From Delftia sp. PS-11 (lineage in GTDB: Bacteria > Pseudomonadota > Gammaproteobacteria > Burkholderiales > Burkholderiaceae_C), in the NCBI RefSeq assembly GCF_029870285.1, contig NZ_JACSYA010000016.1, forward strand, positions 1 to 64,000: a DNA stretch of 64,000 nt, given 5' to 3'. The notes below the pieces were generated by a model, which made no database searches, was not told where the DNA came from, and saw only the letters and a program-made list of their open reading frames with translations. Both the position numbers and the translations under genes were made by a program. Below are positions 38,061 to 47,931 of the stretch, piece after piece; within the stretch, counting starts at the first letter, position 1, and the number at the start of each line of letters is the position of its first letter.

Positions 38061-39080
38061 ATGCGTATTCCCTTTGCTCTGGCCAGCCTGATGGCTGCCG
38101 TCACCACGCTGGCTGCCACAGGCCAGGCATTGGCCCAGGATTTCAAGCCGCGCATCGTGCGTTTCGGCTATGGCCTGGTTGATGACTCCAACCAGGGCCG
38201 TGCCGCGCGCTTTTTCGCCAAGGAGGTGGAGAAAGCCACGGGCGGCAAGATGAAGGTGCGAGCCATCGGCAATGCCGCTCTGGGCTCAGACACACAGATG
38301 CAGCAGGCGCTGATCGGCGGAGCCCAGGAAATGATGGTTGGCTCCACGGCCACGCTGGTGGGCCTGTCGCCCGAGATGGCGGTCTGGGATACCCCTTTCC
38401 TGTTCAGCAACACCAAGGAAGCCGATGCCGTGCTCGACGGCCCTGTGGGTGAAAAGGTCAAGGCCACGCTGGAGCCCAAGGGCATGGTGGGGCTGGTCTA
38501 TTGGGAAAATGGCTTTCGCAACCTGACCAACAACAAGCGCCCGATCGCCAGGCTTGAGGACCTGGCTGACGTGAAGCTGCGCGTGATGCAGAACAATGTC
38601 TTCCTTGACAGCTTCAAGGCACTGGGCGCCAATGCCGTGCCGCTGCCGTTCTCCGAGCTGTTCACCGCGCTGGAAACCCGTGCTGTGGACGGGCAGGAAA
38701 ATCCTTTCAACACCGTGCTGTCGAGCAAGTTCTACGAGGTGCAGAAGTACCTGACGGTGTCCAACCATGTTTACAGCCCCTGGATCGTTACCGTCAGCAA
38801 GAAGTGGTGGGATACCCTGAGCCCTGCCGAAAAAAAAGTGCTGCAGGATGCAGCCATCAAGAGCCGCGAATTCGAACGTAAGGACACGCGGGAAGAAGCT
38901 GCCAAGGCCCTGGCAGATATCAAGACCAAGGGCATGCAGGTCAACGAACTGCCCGCTGCCGAGGCCAGCCGCATGCGTGACAAGCTCACAGCCGTGAACG
39001 CAGGCATTGCCAAGACCGTGGGGCAGGGCATCTGGGATGAGGTGCAGGCAGCGGTCAAGCAGGCCCGCGCCGCCAAGTAA
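38061..39080 (+). CDS. TRAP transporter solute-binding protein (DctP)
   Basis: 339 residues with a signal peptide (MRIPFALASLMAAVTTLAATGQALA, cleaved near ALA-QDF; quoted in outline only). DctP family features include the early RFGYGLVDDSNQGRAARFFA, VRAIGNAALGSDTQMQQALIGGAQEMM (in parts), and the substrate arginine region LRVMQNN followed by LFTALETRAVDGQENPF. CAGGAGA lies before the ATG. Substrate is inferred from the operon: gluconate or a similar aldonate. Confidence 0.94.
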   Translation: MRIPFALASLMAAVTTLAATGQALAQDFKPRIVRFGYGLVDDSNQGRAARFFAKEVEKATGGKMKVRAIGNAALGSDTQMQQALIGGAQEMMVGSTATLVGLSPEMAVWDTPFLFSNTKEADAVLDGPVGEKVKATLEPKGMVGLVYWENGFRNLTNNKRPIARLEDLADVKLRVMQNNVFLDSFKALGANAVPLPFSELFTALETRAVDGQENPFNTVLSSKFYEVQKYLTVSNHVYSPWIVTVSKKWWDTLSPAEKKVLQDAAIKSREFERKDTREEAAKALADIKTKGMQVNELPAAEASRMRDKLTAVNAGIAKTVGQGIWDEVQAAVKQARAAK

Positions 39081-39160
39081 GCAGGCCGGGGCAGATGGCG
39101 CCGCAGTCTGCCCCGGTATGAACAGGATGAAGCGCGAAAGCGCATCCCCAGGAACCACGC

Positions 39161-40999
39161 ATGAGCACACTCCACCCCATCGTTGATCAAGTCACACGCC
39201 GCATCCGCGAGCGCAGCGCAGGTACGCGCGCCGCCTACCTGGAGCAGGTGGATGCCATGGCTGCACGCCCGCCCGGTGTGCAGTCCATGGGCTGTGCCAA
39301 CGTGGCCCACGCCTTTGCGGGCATTCCCGGCGATGACCGATTGCGCATCGTCGAGGAAAAGGCCCCCAATGTGGCCATCGTTACCGCCTACAACGATGTT
39401 CTGTCGGCCCACGCGCCCCTGGCGCGCTACCCGGATATCCTCAAGGACGAGGCGCGCAGGCTGGGCGCCACCGCCCAGGTCGCAGGCGGTGTACCCGCCA
39501 TGTGCGATGGCGTGACCCAGGGCGCCCCCGGCATGGAGCTGAGCCTGTTCAGCCGCGATGCCATCGCTCAGGGCACGGCCATCGCGCTATCGCACGATGT
39601 GTTCGATGCGGCGCTGATGCTGGGCATCTGCGACAAGATCGTGCCGGGGCTGCTGATCGGCGCCCTGCATTTCGGCCATCTGCCCACGGTTTTCGTGCCT
39701 GCAGGCCCCATGAGCTCGGGCCTGTCCAACGGAGACAAGGCCAAAGTGCGCGAGCAGGCCGCCCAGGGACTGGTCGGGCGCAGGGAGCTGCTGGCTGCCG
39801 AATCTGCGGCCTACCACGGCGAAGGCACCTGCACCTTTTACGGCACGGCCAACAGCAACCAGATGCTGCTGGAGGCCATGGGCCTGCATGTGCCTGGAAC
39901 GGCCTTCATCCATCCCAGCGGTGGCGAGCGCGAACTGCTCACGCGCGAAGCCATGCGCAGCGTGCTGGCCATCACCCGTGGCAAACGCTTCGCGCCCATA
40001 GGCCATGTGGTGGACGAGCGCTGCATCGTCAACGCCATGGTGGCTCTGCTGGCGACCGGCGGATCGACCAATCACCTGATCCATTGGGTTGCCGTGGCTC
40101 GTGCGGCAGGAATCCGCATTGACTGGAACGATTTCTCAGAGCTGTCGGCTGTCGTGCCACTGCTGGCCCGCGTCTATCCCAACGGCAGCGCCGATGTCAA
40201 TCAGTTCCAGGCCGCAGGTGGCCCGGGCTATGTGATCGGCCAGTTGCTGCAGGCTGGCCTGATGCATGGCGATGTCCTGACGGTGCGCGGACAGGGCCTG
40301 GAGGCTTTCGCACGGATTCCGGCTGTGCAGGACGGACAACTCGCGTGGAGCGCCCCCCTGGCATCTGGGGATTTGTCCGTTCTGCGACCCGCCAGCGATC
40401 CTTTCAGCGCCACGGGCGGGCTCAAGCTGCTTTGCGGCAATCTGGGCCGTGGCGTCATCAAGGTCAGCGCTGTGCCCGAAGATCGCCATGTGGTGCAGGC
40501 GCCTGCGCGTGTGTTCGACTCCCAGGAGGCACTGCAGCAGGCCTTCAAGGCAGGCGAGCTGGACCGCGACGTGGTCTGCGTCGTGCGCTGGCAGGGCCCG
40601 CGCGCCAACGGCATGCCTGAGCTGCACAAGCTCACCCCGCCACTGGCCGTTCTCCAAGGCAAAGGCTACCGTGTAGCCCTGGTCACCGACGGACGCATGA
40701 GCGGCGCCTCGGGCAAGGTGCCCGCAGCCATCCATGTCTCGCCCGAGGCCTGCGTCGGCGGTCCGCTGGCACGCTTGCGCGATGGCGATCTGGTGCGTCT
40801 GGATGCTGTTGCCGGCACCCTGGCCGTGCTGGCCGATGAAAACGAATGGCAGCAGCGTCCCGTGGCCACCATGCCCCAGGCGCTGCATGCATCCAATGGC
40901 CGAGGATTTGGCCGTGAACTGTTTGCCGGATTCCGGCGCCACGCGCTCAGCGCAGAAGAGGGAGCTTGCACATGGATCAGCACCGAGCACAACGATTGA
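39161..40999 (+). CDS. edd: Phosphogluconate dehydratase
   Basis: 612 residues, IlvD/Edd family 4Fe-4S dehydratase making 2-keto-3-deoxy-6-phosphogluconate. Cluster and active-site segments: [86 protein letters not shown], and [21 protein letters not shown] (in parts). Length is right for Edd as opposed to IlvD. An AGGAA precedes the ATG. The last 28 bases overlap eda. Confidence 0.95.
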   Translation: MSTLHPIVDQVTRRIRERSAGTRAAYLEQVDAMAARPPGVQSMGCANVAHAFAGIPGDDRLRIVEEKAPNVAIVTAYNDVLSAHAPLARYPDILKDEARRLGATAQVAGGVPAMCDGVTQGAPGMELSLFSRDAIAQGTAIALSHDVFDAALMLGICDKIVPGLLIGALHFGHLPTVFVPAGPMSSGLSNGDKAKVREQAAQGLVGRRELLAAESAAYHGEGTCTFYGTANSNQMLLEAMGLHVPGTAFIHPSGGERELLTREAMRSVLAITRGKRFAPIGHVVDERCIVNAMVALLATGGSTNHLIHWVAVARAAGIRIDWNDFSELSAVVPLLARVYPNGSADVNQFQAAGGPGYVIGQLLQAGLMHGDVLTVRGQGLEAFARIPAVQDGQLAWSAPLASGDLSVLRPASDPFSATGGLKLLCGNLGRGVIKVSAVPEDRHVVQAPARVFDSQEALQQAFKAGELDRDVVCVVRWQGPRANGMPELHKLTPPLAVLQGKGYRVALVTDGRMSGASGKVPAAIHVSPEACVGGPLARLRDGDLVRLDAVAGTLAVLADENEWQQRPVATMPQALHASNGRGFGRELFAGFRRHALSAEEGACTWISTEHND

Positions 41000-41628
41000 C
41001 GGCTTTGGACATCATGCAGGACGCGCCGGTCATTCCGGTCATCGTCCTTCACGACATCGCGCACGCCGTGCCCATGGCCCAGGCCTTGGTCGCGGGTGGT
41101 ATCCGCGTTCTGGAAGTGACGCTGCGCACGCCCCAGGGGCTTGCCAGCATCGAAGCCATTGCCCGTGCCGTTCCCGAGGCCATCGTCGGCGCCGGCACTG
41201 TCCGCAGCGCCAACGATGCGCGCGCGGCGGCCAGCGCCGGTGCGCGCTTTGCCGTCAGCCCGGGGTATACCAGTGCGCTGGGCCAGGCCTGCCGGGACCT
41301 GCAACTGCCTTTGCTGCCCGGCGTTGCCACCAGCGGCGAGATCATGGCAGCCCAGGCCGACGGCTTCGATGAATTGAAATTCTTCCCCGCAGTCCAGGCC
41401 GGTGGCACCGCCATGCTCAAAGCCTGGCAGGGCCCGTTTGGCGATGTGCGCTTTTGCCCCACGGGCGGCATCTCGCCCGGCAATGCAGCTGAATTCCTGG
41501 CACTGTCCAACGTGGTGTGCGTGGGCGGCTCCTGGCTGGTGCCCGCCGATGCGCTGGCCCGGGGAAATTGGGAGCAGATCACGGCGTTGGCCAGCGCCAC
41601 GGGGCAGCTGCGGTCCGCAGCGCAATGA
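40972..41628 (+). CDS. eda: KDPG aldolase
   Basis: 218 residues, class I aldolase splitting 2-keto-3-deoxy-6-phosphogluconate into pyruvate and glyceraldehyde 3-phosphate. Seen: [11 protein letters not shown] (catalytic Glu and phosphate Arg), [35 protein letters not shown] (Schiff-base lysine) and [18 protein letters not shown]. The ATG at 40972 follows AGAGGGAG and overlaps the end of edd, so translation of the two is probably coupled. Confidence 0.95.
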   Translation: MDQHRAQRLTALDIMQDAPVIPVIVLHDIAHAVPMAQALVAGGIRVLEVTLRTPQGLASIEAIARAVPEAIVGAGTVRSANDARAAASAGARFAVSPGYTSALGQACRDLQLPLLPGVATSGEIMAAQADGFDELKFFPAVQAGGTAMLKAWQGPFGDVRFCPTGGISPGNAAEFLALSNVVCVGGSWLVPADALARGNWEQITALASATGQLRSAAQ

Positions 41629-41733
41629 TGCAGATTGGGTTTTTCCAATACATCTGACTTGCGGCTGCCGCGAAGGCTGAGCGGCAGTCATTGGCCAACG
41701 GGGGCCGCAAGACTTCACTGTGACCTCACATGA

Positions 41734-42651
41734 ATGCCGCATGCTGTGTGGCTGCGCATCAAGCGCATTTCCTGTGATCTTCATTTGCATATCCCCGTTG
41801 TGCGCCATTTCTGCCACCATCCTGTCTTGCTTATCCATTCACATGCAGCACGGATCTGCGCGCATCTGGCGCACCGCCCCCCTGTGCTGTGGGCAGGCAT
41901 GTCCGTGGGACTGCTGTTGCTGGGCGATGCGCTGGTGCTCATGGCGCATGGCATGTTCAACCTTGGGGTCACGCTGCCTGCAGTGCTTGGGCTGGCCTTT
42001 CTGGTCATTTGCGGCCACCATGCCCGCATCGCGCAAAAGCTCGGATGCGATTGGCGGCTGCGCCTGCTCTGGAGGCTGGGCTGGGCACTCCTGATCGTGT
42101 GGTTTGCCAGTCTGCTGATTTTCTGGATGCAACTGCTGCTGCATTCGCGTGCGCCTGACATTTCCAGCCCGCTGCACGCCATCGTGGTGTTGGGCAGTGC
42201 CACGCGCGAGGGCCAGCCTTCGCGGACATTGGCAGCGCGTCTGGACCAGGCTGCCCTCCTGGCGCAGCAGCAGCCCCAGGCGCTGGTCGTCGTCAGCGGC
42301 GGCGTGGACTTCGGTGAAAGCGAGAGTGAGGGGCAGGTGATGGCCCGCTACCTGCGCCAGCGCCATGGCTTGGCCACGCAGCGCCTGGTGATTGAGGGAC
42401 ACAGCACCAGCACTGCTCTGAATCTGAAATGGAGCCTGCCGCTGCTGCATGAGCGCGGTGTAGCGGCCGATGCACCCATGGCCATTGTCACCAGCGATTT
42501 TCATACACTGCGCGCTGGCTGGATCGCACGGCGCAATGGCTATGCGAATGCAGTCACGGTGGGCGCATCCACGCCAGCTTCCATCCGCGTGAATGCGTGG
42601 CTGCGCGAATATTTCGCCGTCCTCAGCGGCTGGCTGCTGGGAGAGTTTTGA
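41734..42651 (+). CDS. YdcF/SanA-like DUF218 membrane protein
   Basis: Up to 305 residues; a shorter product from ATG 41899 is equally possible since the first 55 residues are not family-like. Three hydrophobic segments lie in the N-terminal half ([38 protein letters not shown]), then the DUF218 domain: [50 protein letters not shown] and [14 protein letters not shown]. Relatives act in envelope integrity (SanA, ElyC). The role here is unknown. Confidence 0.82.
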   Translation: MPHAVWLRIKRISCDLHLHIPVVRHFCHHPVLLIHSHAARICAHLAHRPPVLWAGMSVGLLLLGDALVLMAHGMFNLGVTLPAVLGLAFLVICGHHARIAQKLGCDWRLRLLWRLGWALLIVWFASLLIFWMQLLLHSRAPDISSPLHAIVVLGSATREGQPSRTLAARLDQAALLAQQQPQALVVVSGGVDFGESESEGQVMARYLRQRHGLATQRLVIEGHSTSTALNLKWSLPLLHERGVAADAPMAIVTSDFHTLRAGWIARRNGYANAVTVGASTPASIRVNAWLREYFAVLSGWLLGEF

Positions 42652-42709
42652 AACCGGTGGAGAATGTGCGCCGGCAATACGCCAGGAACCAATCAACAGG
42701 AGCGAGACA

Positions 42710-43180
42710 GTGGCAAGCGAACAGCGTCCTTTCCGTGTGCTGGGCATTCAGCAGGTAGCCATCGGCGGTACCGACAAAGAGCGCATGAAGCGCCTGTGGG
42801 TTGACATGCTGGGCCTGACCCAGACCGGAACCTTCCAGAGCGAGCGAGAGAACGTGGACGAAGACATTCTGGCCATGGGCCAGGGCGCCCACAAGGTCGA
42901 GGTGGACATCATGCAGCCTCTGGACATCGATAAAAAGCCTGCCGTGCATGCCACGCCGCTCAACCATATCGGCCTGTGGATCGATGATCTGCCGCTGGCG
43001 GTGCAGTGGCTGACCGCCCAGGGCGTGCGCTTTGCACCGGGAGGCATCCGCCAGGGCGCCGCAGGTTACGACATCTGCTTTTTGCACCCCAAAAGCAACG
43101 ATGAATTTCCCATCGCAGGCGAGGGTGTCCTGATCGAGCTGGTGCAGGCCCCTGCCGAGGTGATTGCCGCCCTGGGCTGA
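42710..43180 (+). CDS. VOC-family protein, methylmalonyl-CoA-epimerase-like
   Basis: 156 residues, starting at GTG 42710 after CAGGAG. Two glyoxalase/VOC repeats. The second one resembles methylmalonyl-CoA epimerase: [10 protein letters not shown] (His86), then [15 protein letters not shown] and [10 protein letters not shown] (Glu143). In the first repeat the usual metal-binding histidine is a glutamine, IQQVAIGG (Gln15). The family also contains lactoylglutathione lyases. No epimerase gene lies in the scpA operon, so this one is a candidate for the missing step, by inference. It is convergent with the helicase gene, 4 bases apart. Confidence 0.78.
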   Translation: MASEQRPFRVLGIQQVAIGGTDKERMKRLWVDMLGLTQTGTFQSERENVDEDILAMGQGAHKVEVDIMQPLDIDKKPAVHATPLNHIGLWIDDLPLAVQWLTAQGVRFAPGGIRQGAAGYDICFLHPKSNDEFPIAGEGVLIELVQAPAEVIAALG

Positions 43181-43184
43181 GGCA

Positions 43185-45137
43185 TCAGAAGAATGGCGGC
43201 ACCTGGCGCCCGGCTCGCTCCAGCAGCCAAAGCCTTTTGCGGGCGCGCGTCATGGCAACGTACATGCGGTTGCGCTCAAGGAAGGCCAGGGCATGAGGCG
43301 AGGTGGAGGGAAAGCGGCCAGGCTCCATGAAGGGCAGGGCCACGAATTCATATTCCTTGCCCTTGGCTTCCTCGATGGTGCTCAGGTGAAAATCAAAGCC
43401 GCGTTCAGCGCGCACAGCCCGCTCGAAGCGGCTGGACATGGCAGCGACCTGAGTCAGCAGGTCCGGCACGGCCATGCCGCCCACGCAATCCAGAAAAGAC
43501 TGAATGCGGCGGCGCAGACGCCTTGCCTGCGCCGCCGGCATGGCCGCTGCCTCGAACAGTCCCCATACATCCGCTTTTTCCATCAGCGCGCGAGCGTCCG
43601 CCTGCAGCGCCAGCGGCAGCTGGAGGAAACTGCCGAAGGCATCGAAAGTACGCCGGCCTCCCTGAGGGCGGGATTCGCCGCTGAGAAAGCGCCAGAGAAT
43701 CCGGGGCGAGTGCTGCATCTCGCTGGCCATGCGCTGAGCCAGTGTGTGGCGGCTGCCAGGGTCGGCCATGTCCTGCGCATCGACACGGCCTCCGCCATAG
43801 TGCAGCGCTCCTTCGACGAAAGCGGCCAGCACATCACGGCCCAATAGGCTGGAGTCCGCCTTCCATGAAAGCGCCTGCATGCTGTGGGCGTAACAAAGTC
43901 CCAGCAGCAACGCAATTTCCCGCTCCAGGTAAAAGCGCTTGAACCCGTAGAAGCTGGCAGTCCTGCCTGCCCTGTGAATGGCCCACTCAAGTGCGCATGC
44001 ATCTTCCTCATGCCGCAGGATCACGGTCAAGCCAGGGCGGCGGCCAGCTGTTTCGCCGGCCTGCGCGAGCCCGGCCTGTATTTCCAGCAACTGTGCAATG
44101 CAGTCTGCATCATCGCGATAGCTCCGGTTCTGCACGATGCTGCGCCGTGTGGGCGCCGCCTTGATTCCCACATCGAACAGGGCGTTGACGGCTTTGGCGA
44201 TCTCAGGGCCAAAGCGGCGCGAATGGGTCAGGGCCAGGGTTGCCGTGGGCTCAGGCAGGAATTCACCCAGCTGGTGGAGCTTGTCGCGAAAAACGGACCA
44301 GGCCTGTGCCTCGATATGCTGATTGAAGTCACCCGCACCAAGGAAAGCGGCTGCGCTGTGGTGCAGCAGATGGCGCAGCAGTTGCAGCGATGCAAGGTCC
44401 AGATCGTGCATTTCGTCCAGCACCACGAGGTCGTACCGGGGCAGCCCGAGGTCGGCCCCTTGCAAAGCCTCTGTGGCCAGTGCATGGCAGCAATCGCCCT
44501 CGGCGTAATAGAGCGCATCGCCGCAATGGTCCACGCGGTGGCGCTCATACTCGAAAAACAGGCAGGCCAATGGATAGTCCAGCTGGTACTGTTCGCAGAA
44601 ATCGGCCAGGCCGATGTCCTCTTCAGCCAGACGCGAGGACAGCAGTGACTTCTTGGCGTTGAGGTTGAAGGCCCAGAAGGCATCGAAATCCAACTCCACC
44701 AAAGGCTGCAGCCGCGGATCGGGGCGCTCCTGAAGGCGCCGTGCCAAAGATTCATGCGCCTGACGTACATGGTTGTGCAGTGCGATGCGGTCGGCAATAA
44801 AGCGGGCCGAAGGGTCACGCCGGCGGATTTGCAGCGCCGCCCAGCGCTCCAGCGTGGTGATCTGCACCTGTGGCGCAATGTCCTGAACCAGCAACTGCAT
44901 CCTGTGGTGGAAAGCCGCCACACCTGCGCGGGAGTAGGCCAGCACCAGCACACGCTTTGCTTTGCCGGTGCGCAGTGCCTGGACCACCTTGCAGGCCAGC
45001 GTCGTGGTCTTGCCGACACCGGCAAGCGCCGCCACGATGGCCGAGCGCCCCCCGTGTGAAAGTATGTCCTGCTGCTCGCGTGAGAGCAGCAGGGGCGTGC
45101 CATGGTCAGTCGGAAATTGCGGTGATCTCGGATGCAT
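43185..45137 (-). CDS. UvrD-like superfamily 1 helicase
   Basis: 650 residues from the ATG at 45137. SF1 motifs in order: Q-motif region LSREQQDIL, Walker A ALAGVGKTTT, motif II as DEMHDLD where UvrD has DExx, motif III-like AFLGAGDFNQHIEAQ, motif IV LTHSRRFG, motif V TIEEAKGKEYEFVALPF, motif VI YVAMTRARKRLWLLE. The chain is shorter than UvrD or Rep (about 700) and lacks a recognisable nuclease domain. The longer upstream reading frame is antisense to bioB and is rejected. Role in repair or in defence cannot be decided from this window. Confidence 0.88.
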   Translation of the reverse strand: MHPRSPQFPTDHGTPLLLSREQQDILSHGGRSAIVAALAGVGKTTTLACKVVQALRTGKAKRVLVLAYSRAGVAAFHHRMQLLVQDIAPQVQITTLERWAALQIRRRDPSARFIADRIALHNHVRQAHESLARRLQERPDPRLQPLVELDFDAFWAFNLNAKKSLLSSRLAEEDIGLADFCEQYQLDYPLACLFFEYERHRVDHCGDALYYAEGDCCHALATEALQGADLGLPRYDLVVLDEMHDLDLASLQLLRHLLHHSAAAFLGAGDFNQHIEAQAWSVFRDKLHQLGEFLPEPTATLALTHSRRFGPEIAKAVNALFDVGIKAAPTRRSIVQNRSYRDDADCIAQLLEIQAGLAQAGETAGRRPGLTVILRHEEDACALEWAIHRAGRTASFYGFKRFYLEREIALLLGLCYAHSMQALSWKADSSLLGRDVLAAFVEGALHYGGGRVDAQDMADPGSRHTLAQRMASEMQHSPRILWRFLSGESRPQGGRRTFDAFGSFLQLPLALQADARALMEKADVWGLFEAAAMPAAQARRLRRRIQSFLDCVGGMAVPDLLTQVAAMSSRFERAVRAERGFDFHLSTIEEAKGKEYEFVALPFMEPGRFPSTSPHALAFLERNRMYVAMTRARKRLWLLERAGRQVPPFF

Positions 45138-45486
45138 AAGAACAGTGCCTGAACAACCCGCAGCCTGGCGGCCGCGGGCGACTATTGTGGCGGCTTCTGA
45201 AGGCACAGGCATGGCCATGCCCACACCACGTCGGCGCCAGCCTGCATGCCCGGATCTGGCAATTGGCCGACGTTGCACGAATTTGCCGGCGGGCAGGCGG
45301 CAGAAATGCACGCTGCCGCCAAATGACATCAAAAATGCAACAACATCTGTCAAAAATAAGCGAAGTTCACTTTTTTTGCAGGCATTGAAAAGCGGACAAC
45401 TATTTTTGGCGATCGGGCTGTTTTTTCGTTCACAAGCGGGTTTTTGCTGTTCAGAATGAAAAAAAGACATCCACGAAGGAGTTCCG
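45138..45486. other. Intergenic region between the helicase gene and bioB
   Basis: 349 bases holding both divergent promoters. No gene is supportable. The half near bioB is AT-rich with several T-runs (for example CTTTTTTTGC at about 45371), and GAAGGAG sits at the right distance from the bioB ATG. I do not see a BirA box or other recognisable biotin operator. Confidence 0.5.
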
Positions 45487-46539
45487 ATGACCGACTGCAA
45501 CACTGCCCGCCTGCATCCCGATGCATCTGCCAGCCAGACTGTGCAATGGCATCCCCGTCCCGACAGCCGTTTGGCTGAGCCGCAGGAAGGCTCCTGGAGC
45601 ATCGAAGCCATCCAGGCATTGCTGGATAAGCCCTTCATGGACCTGATGTTCCAGGCGCAGAGCGTGCACCGCGCACACTGGCCTGCTGGCGACATTGAGC
45701 TGGCGACGCTGCTGTCGGTCAAGACCGGAGGGTGTCCTGAAAATTGCGGGTACTGCCCGCAATCGGCCGAGTTCGATACCGGCGTCAAGGCCGAGAAGCT
45801 CATGAGCGTGCAAGAGGTTACGCGGGCCGCCCAGGCTGCCAAGGATGCTGGAGCCACACGCTTTTGCATGGGGGCGGCCTGGCGGGCGCCCAAGGATCGG
45901 GATATCGAAAAGATGAATGCGCTGATCGGCGCCGTCAAAGGCCTGGGCATGCAGACCTGCGCAACACTGGGCATGCTGCAGCCGCATCAGGCGCAGTCGC
46001 TGCGCGAGGCTGGCCTGGACTACTACAACCACAATCTGGACACGGCACCCGAGTACTATCAGGATGTGGTCAGCACACGCCAGTACCAGGACCGCCTGGA
46101 TACGCTCAAGGCTGTGCGCAATGCCGGCATCAGCGTGTGCTGCGGCGGCATCATCGGCATGGGGGAGGCGCCGGTGCACCGCGCAGGACTGATTGCCCAG
46201 CTGGCCAACCTGAATCCGTACCCCGAGTCGGTGCCCATCAACAGTCTGGTGCGTGTGCCTGGCACGCCGCTGGCAGACAGCGAGCCTGTGGACCCTCTGG
46301 ATTTCGTGCGAGTGATTGCAGTCGCCCGCATTACGATGCCGAAGGCACGGGTGCGCCTGTCGGCGGGGCGGCAGCAGCTGGGAGATGCCGTGCAGGCACT
46401 GTGCTTTATGGCCGGGGCCAACTCCATCTTCTATGGCGACAAGCTGCTGGTCACAGGCAATCCCGATGTGCAGGCCGATACGGCGCTGCTTCGCAAGCTG
46501 GGGCTCAGCGGCACGCGGACAGAAGTGGCAGCAGGATAA
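45487..46539 (+). CDS. bioB: Biotin synthase
   Basis: 350 residues, radical-SAM enzyme that inserts sulfur into dethiobiotin. The SAM-cluster cysteines are Cys83, Cys87 and Cys90 in [13 protein letters not shown]. Further motifs: [44 protein letters not shown] (second cluster cysteine region) and [12 protein letters not shown] strong GAAGGAG precedes the ATG. It is alone, with no other bio genes nearby. Its product serves propionyl-CoA carboxylase among others. Confidence 0.96.
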   Translation: MTDCNTARLHPDASASQTVQWHPRPDSRLAEPQEGSWSIEAIQALLDKPFMDLMFQAQSVHRAHWPAGDIELATLLSVKTGGCPENCGYCPQSAEFDTGVKAEKLMSVQEVTRAAQAAKDAGATRFCMGAAWRAPKDRDIEKMNALIGAVKGLGMQTCATLGMLQPHQAQSLREAGLDYYNHNLDTAPEYYQDVVSTRQYQDRLDTLKAVRNAGISVCCGGIIGMGEAPVHRAGLIAQLANLNPYPESVPINSLVRVPGTPLADSEPVDPLDFVRVIAVARITMPKARVRLSAGRQQLGDAVQALCFMAGANSIFYGDKLLVTGNPDVQADTALLRKLGLSGTRTEVAAG

Positions 46540-46549
46540 GCACTGAATG

Positions 46550-47701
46550 TCAGCGCTGCGCCATGCCGCCATCGCCAGCGGCAGGCGCTTCTACCCCACC
46601 GTGATCCAGCAATCGCGCTGCGCGGTTGTCCAGCGCGGAATCTGCACGGAAGTAGCCCAGCACCGTATGAACGCTACTGTGGCCTGTCAGCGCCATGGTG
46701 TCAGGCAGGGAGACATTCTGGCGCCCGGCCTCTGTCACGAAGCCCGAGCGCAACGAATGCGCGGAAAAATCCCCTTGCACTCCCGCCAGTTCGCAGCGCT
46801 GCTGCACGATGCTGCGAACGGCCGCTGGCGATAGTGGCTCCCCCACATGCCCACCCTTGCGGATGCGCCGGAAAATCGCCCCTTCCTCAATGGCCGCAGC
46901 CTTGAGCCACTCCTGCAGCGCCAGCGCGGCGCGGCCCGTGACCGGCTTATGGTTCTCGGGGGAGTCCCGCCCGGACTGGTTGGTCTTGGAGTGGGCGAGG
47001 GTGTAGATGAATTCCTGTGGCCCCACAGCACGCAGATGGCGCATGTCTGCGCCAGCAACCTCTGAGCGCCGCCGCCCGCCGCTGGCCCAGGCGAACAGCA
47101 ACAGTGCGCGGTCGCGGCGCCCGCGCAGGCTGTCGTCGCAGGTCTGCAGCAGCCGTTCCAGCAGATCGCGCGTCAGTGCATCCTTTCTGGCCGGCTGCTC
47201 GCCCCGCCGGGCATAGGCTTTTCGCGTGCGCGACATCAGCTCGCGCACTGCGCCATCCTGGCAGGGGTTGGGCAGACCATGAACCTGGTGGGCTTTGGAT
47301 AGCACCGCCATCCTGTGCACCAGGGTGTTGTGCGACAGCGCGCCCTCTCTGGCCTTGTGCCCGGCTGCGACCAGGGCCTGATCAATGCTGGGCGGCATTT
47401 CGCAAACCAGCCCGGCACTGGTCTGCCGCTGCGCATGGTCAATGATGAATTGCAGCACGCGTGGCACATCCAGGGGCAACTGCATGGGGCCTCCGAACCT
47501 CAGCGCGTGCCACGCCGACCAGTAGCGCAACGCACTCTGGTAACTGTTGCGTGTATTGGCCGATTCGCCTTCGCGCAGCAGCTCGCGCACAGCCTGCCGG
47601 GCCGAGGGCTCCAGGTCGATGGAGGGCAGGGCATCGCGTGCCTGCAGAGCGTCCTTTGCAATGTGGTTGCCGTGGGGCAAAAGAGGGTGGGCACTGCGCA
47701 T
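46550..47701 (-). CDS. Tyrosine recombinase, divergent from kfrA-like gene
   Basis: 383 residues from the ATG at 47701 (AGGTGA at -13). Core-binding domain about 30-170; catalytic domain 175-355 with all catalytic residues: Arg211 in GGRRRSEVAG, Lys239 in HSKTNQ, His315 and Arg318 in SAHSLRSGF, His341 in TGHSS and Tyr350 in VLGYFR. So it should be active. It is not close to XerC/XerD; nor is it next to a tRNA or other mobile genes. It pairs divergently with a KfrA-like protein. A longer frame to 48067 overlaps that gene and is not credible. Confidence 0.88.
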   Translation of the reverse strand: MRSAHPLLPHGNHIAKDALQARDALPSIDLEPSARQAVRELLREGESANTRNSYQSALRYWSAWHALRFGGPMQLPLDVPRVLQFIIDHAQRQTSAGLVCEMPPSIDQALVAAGHKAREGALSHNTLVHRMAVLSKAHQVHGLPNPCQDGAVRELMSRTRKAYARRGEQPARKDALTRDLLERLLQTCDDSLRGRRDRALLLFAWASGGRRRSEVAGADMRHLRAVGPQEFIYTLAHSKTNQSGRDSPENHKPVTGRAALALQEWLKAAAIEEGAIFRRIRKGGHVGEPLSPAAVRSIVQQRCELAGVQGDFSAHSLRSGFVTEAGRQNVSLPDTMALTGHSSVHTVLGYFRADSALDNRAARLLDHGGVEAPAAGDGGMAQR

Positions 47702-47838
47702 GACCCGATTGTCACCTGCAACGCCCTGTGCGCCATCAATGTCTGGAACCAGCTGAAAAGCGGATATCCCTGAGGCCGCGGCAACCCGCGATGTGCACAA
47801 AGCCGTGTAATGTATGAAAACCAGCTGTAAGAAATCTT

Positions 47839-47869
47839 CATATGTATTATTTAATACATAATACATATG
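47839..47869. promoter_or_regulatory. Large AT-rich inverted repeat, probable operator
   Basis: CATATGTATTAT (47839-47850) and ATAATACATATG (47858-47869) form a perfect 12-base inverted repeat around a 7-base spacer. Inside it the octamer TAATACAT occurs in tandem at 47852 and 47859, with its complement ATGTATTA at 47842. It lies 62 bases before the kfrA-like ATG. Confidence 0.75.
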
Positions 47870-47931
47870 ATGTGTTACATAATCTATAAATAAGTCACGA
47901 TAACAATCACTTATCGTAGGTAATTCGAAGA

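Noticed and set aside
45138..45974. N-terminal extension of the UvrD-like helicase into bioB
   Set aside because: The added 279 codons are antisense to bioB; the helicase family starts near the ATG at 45137.
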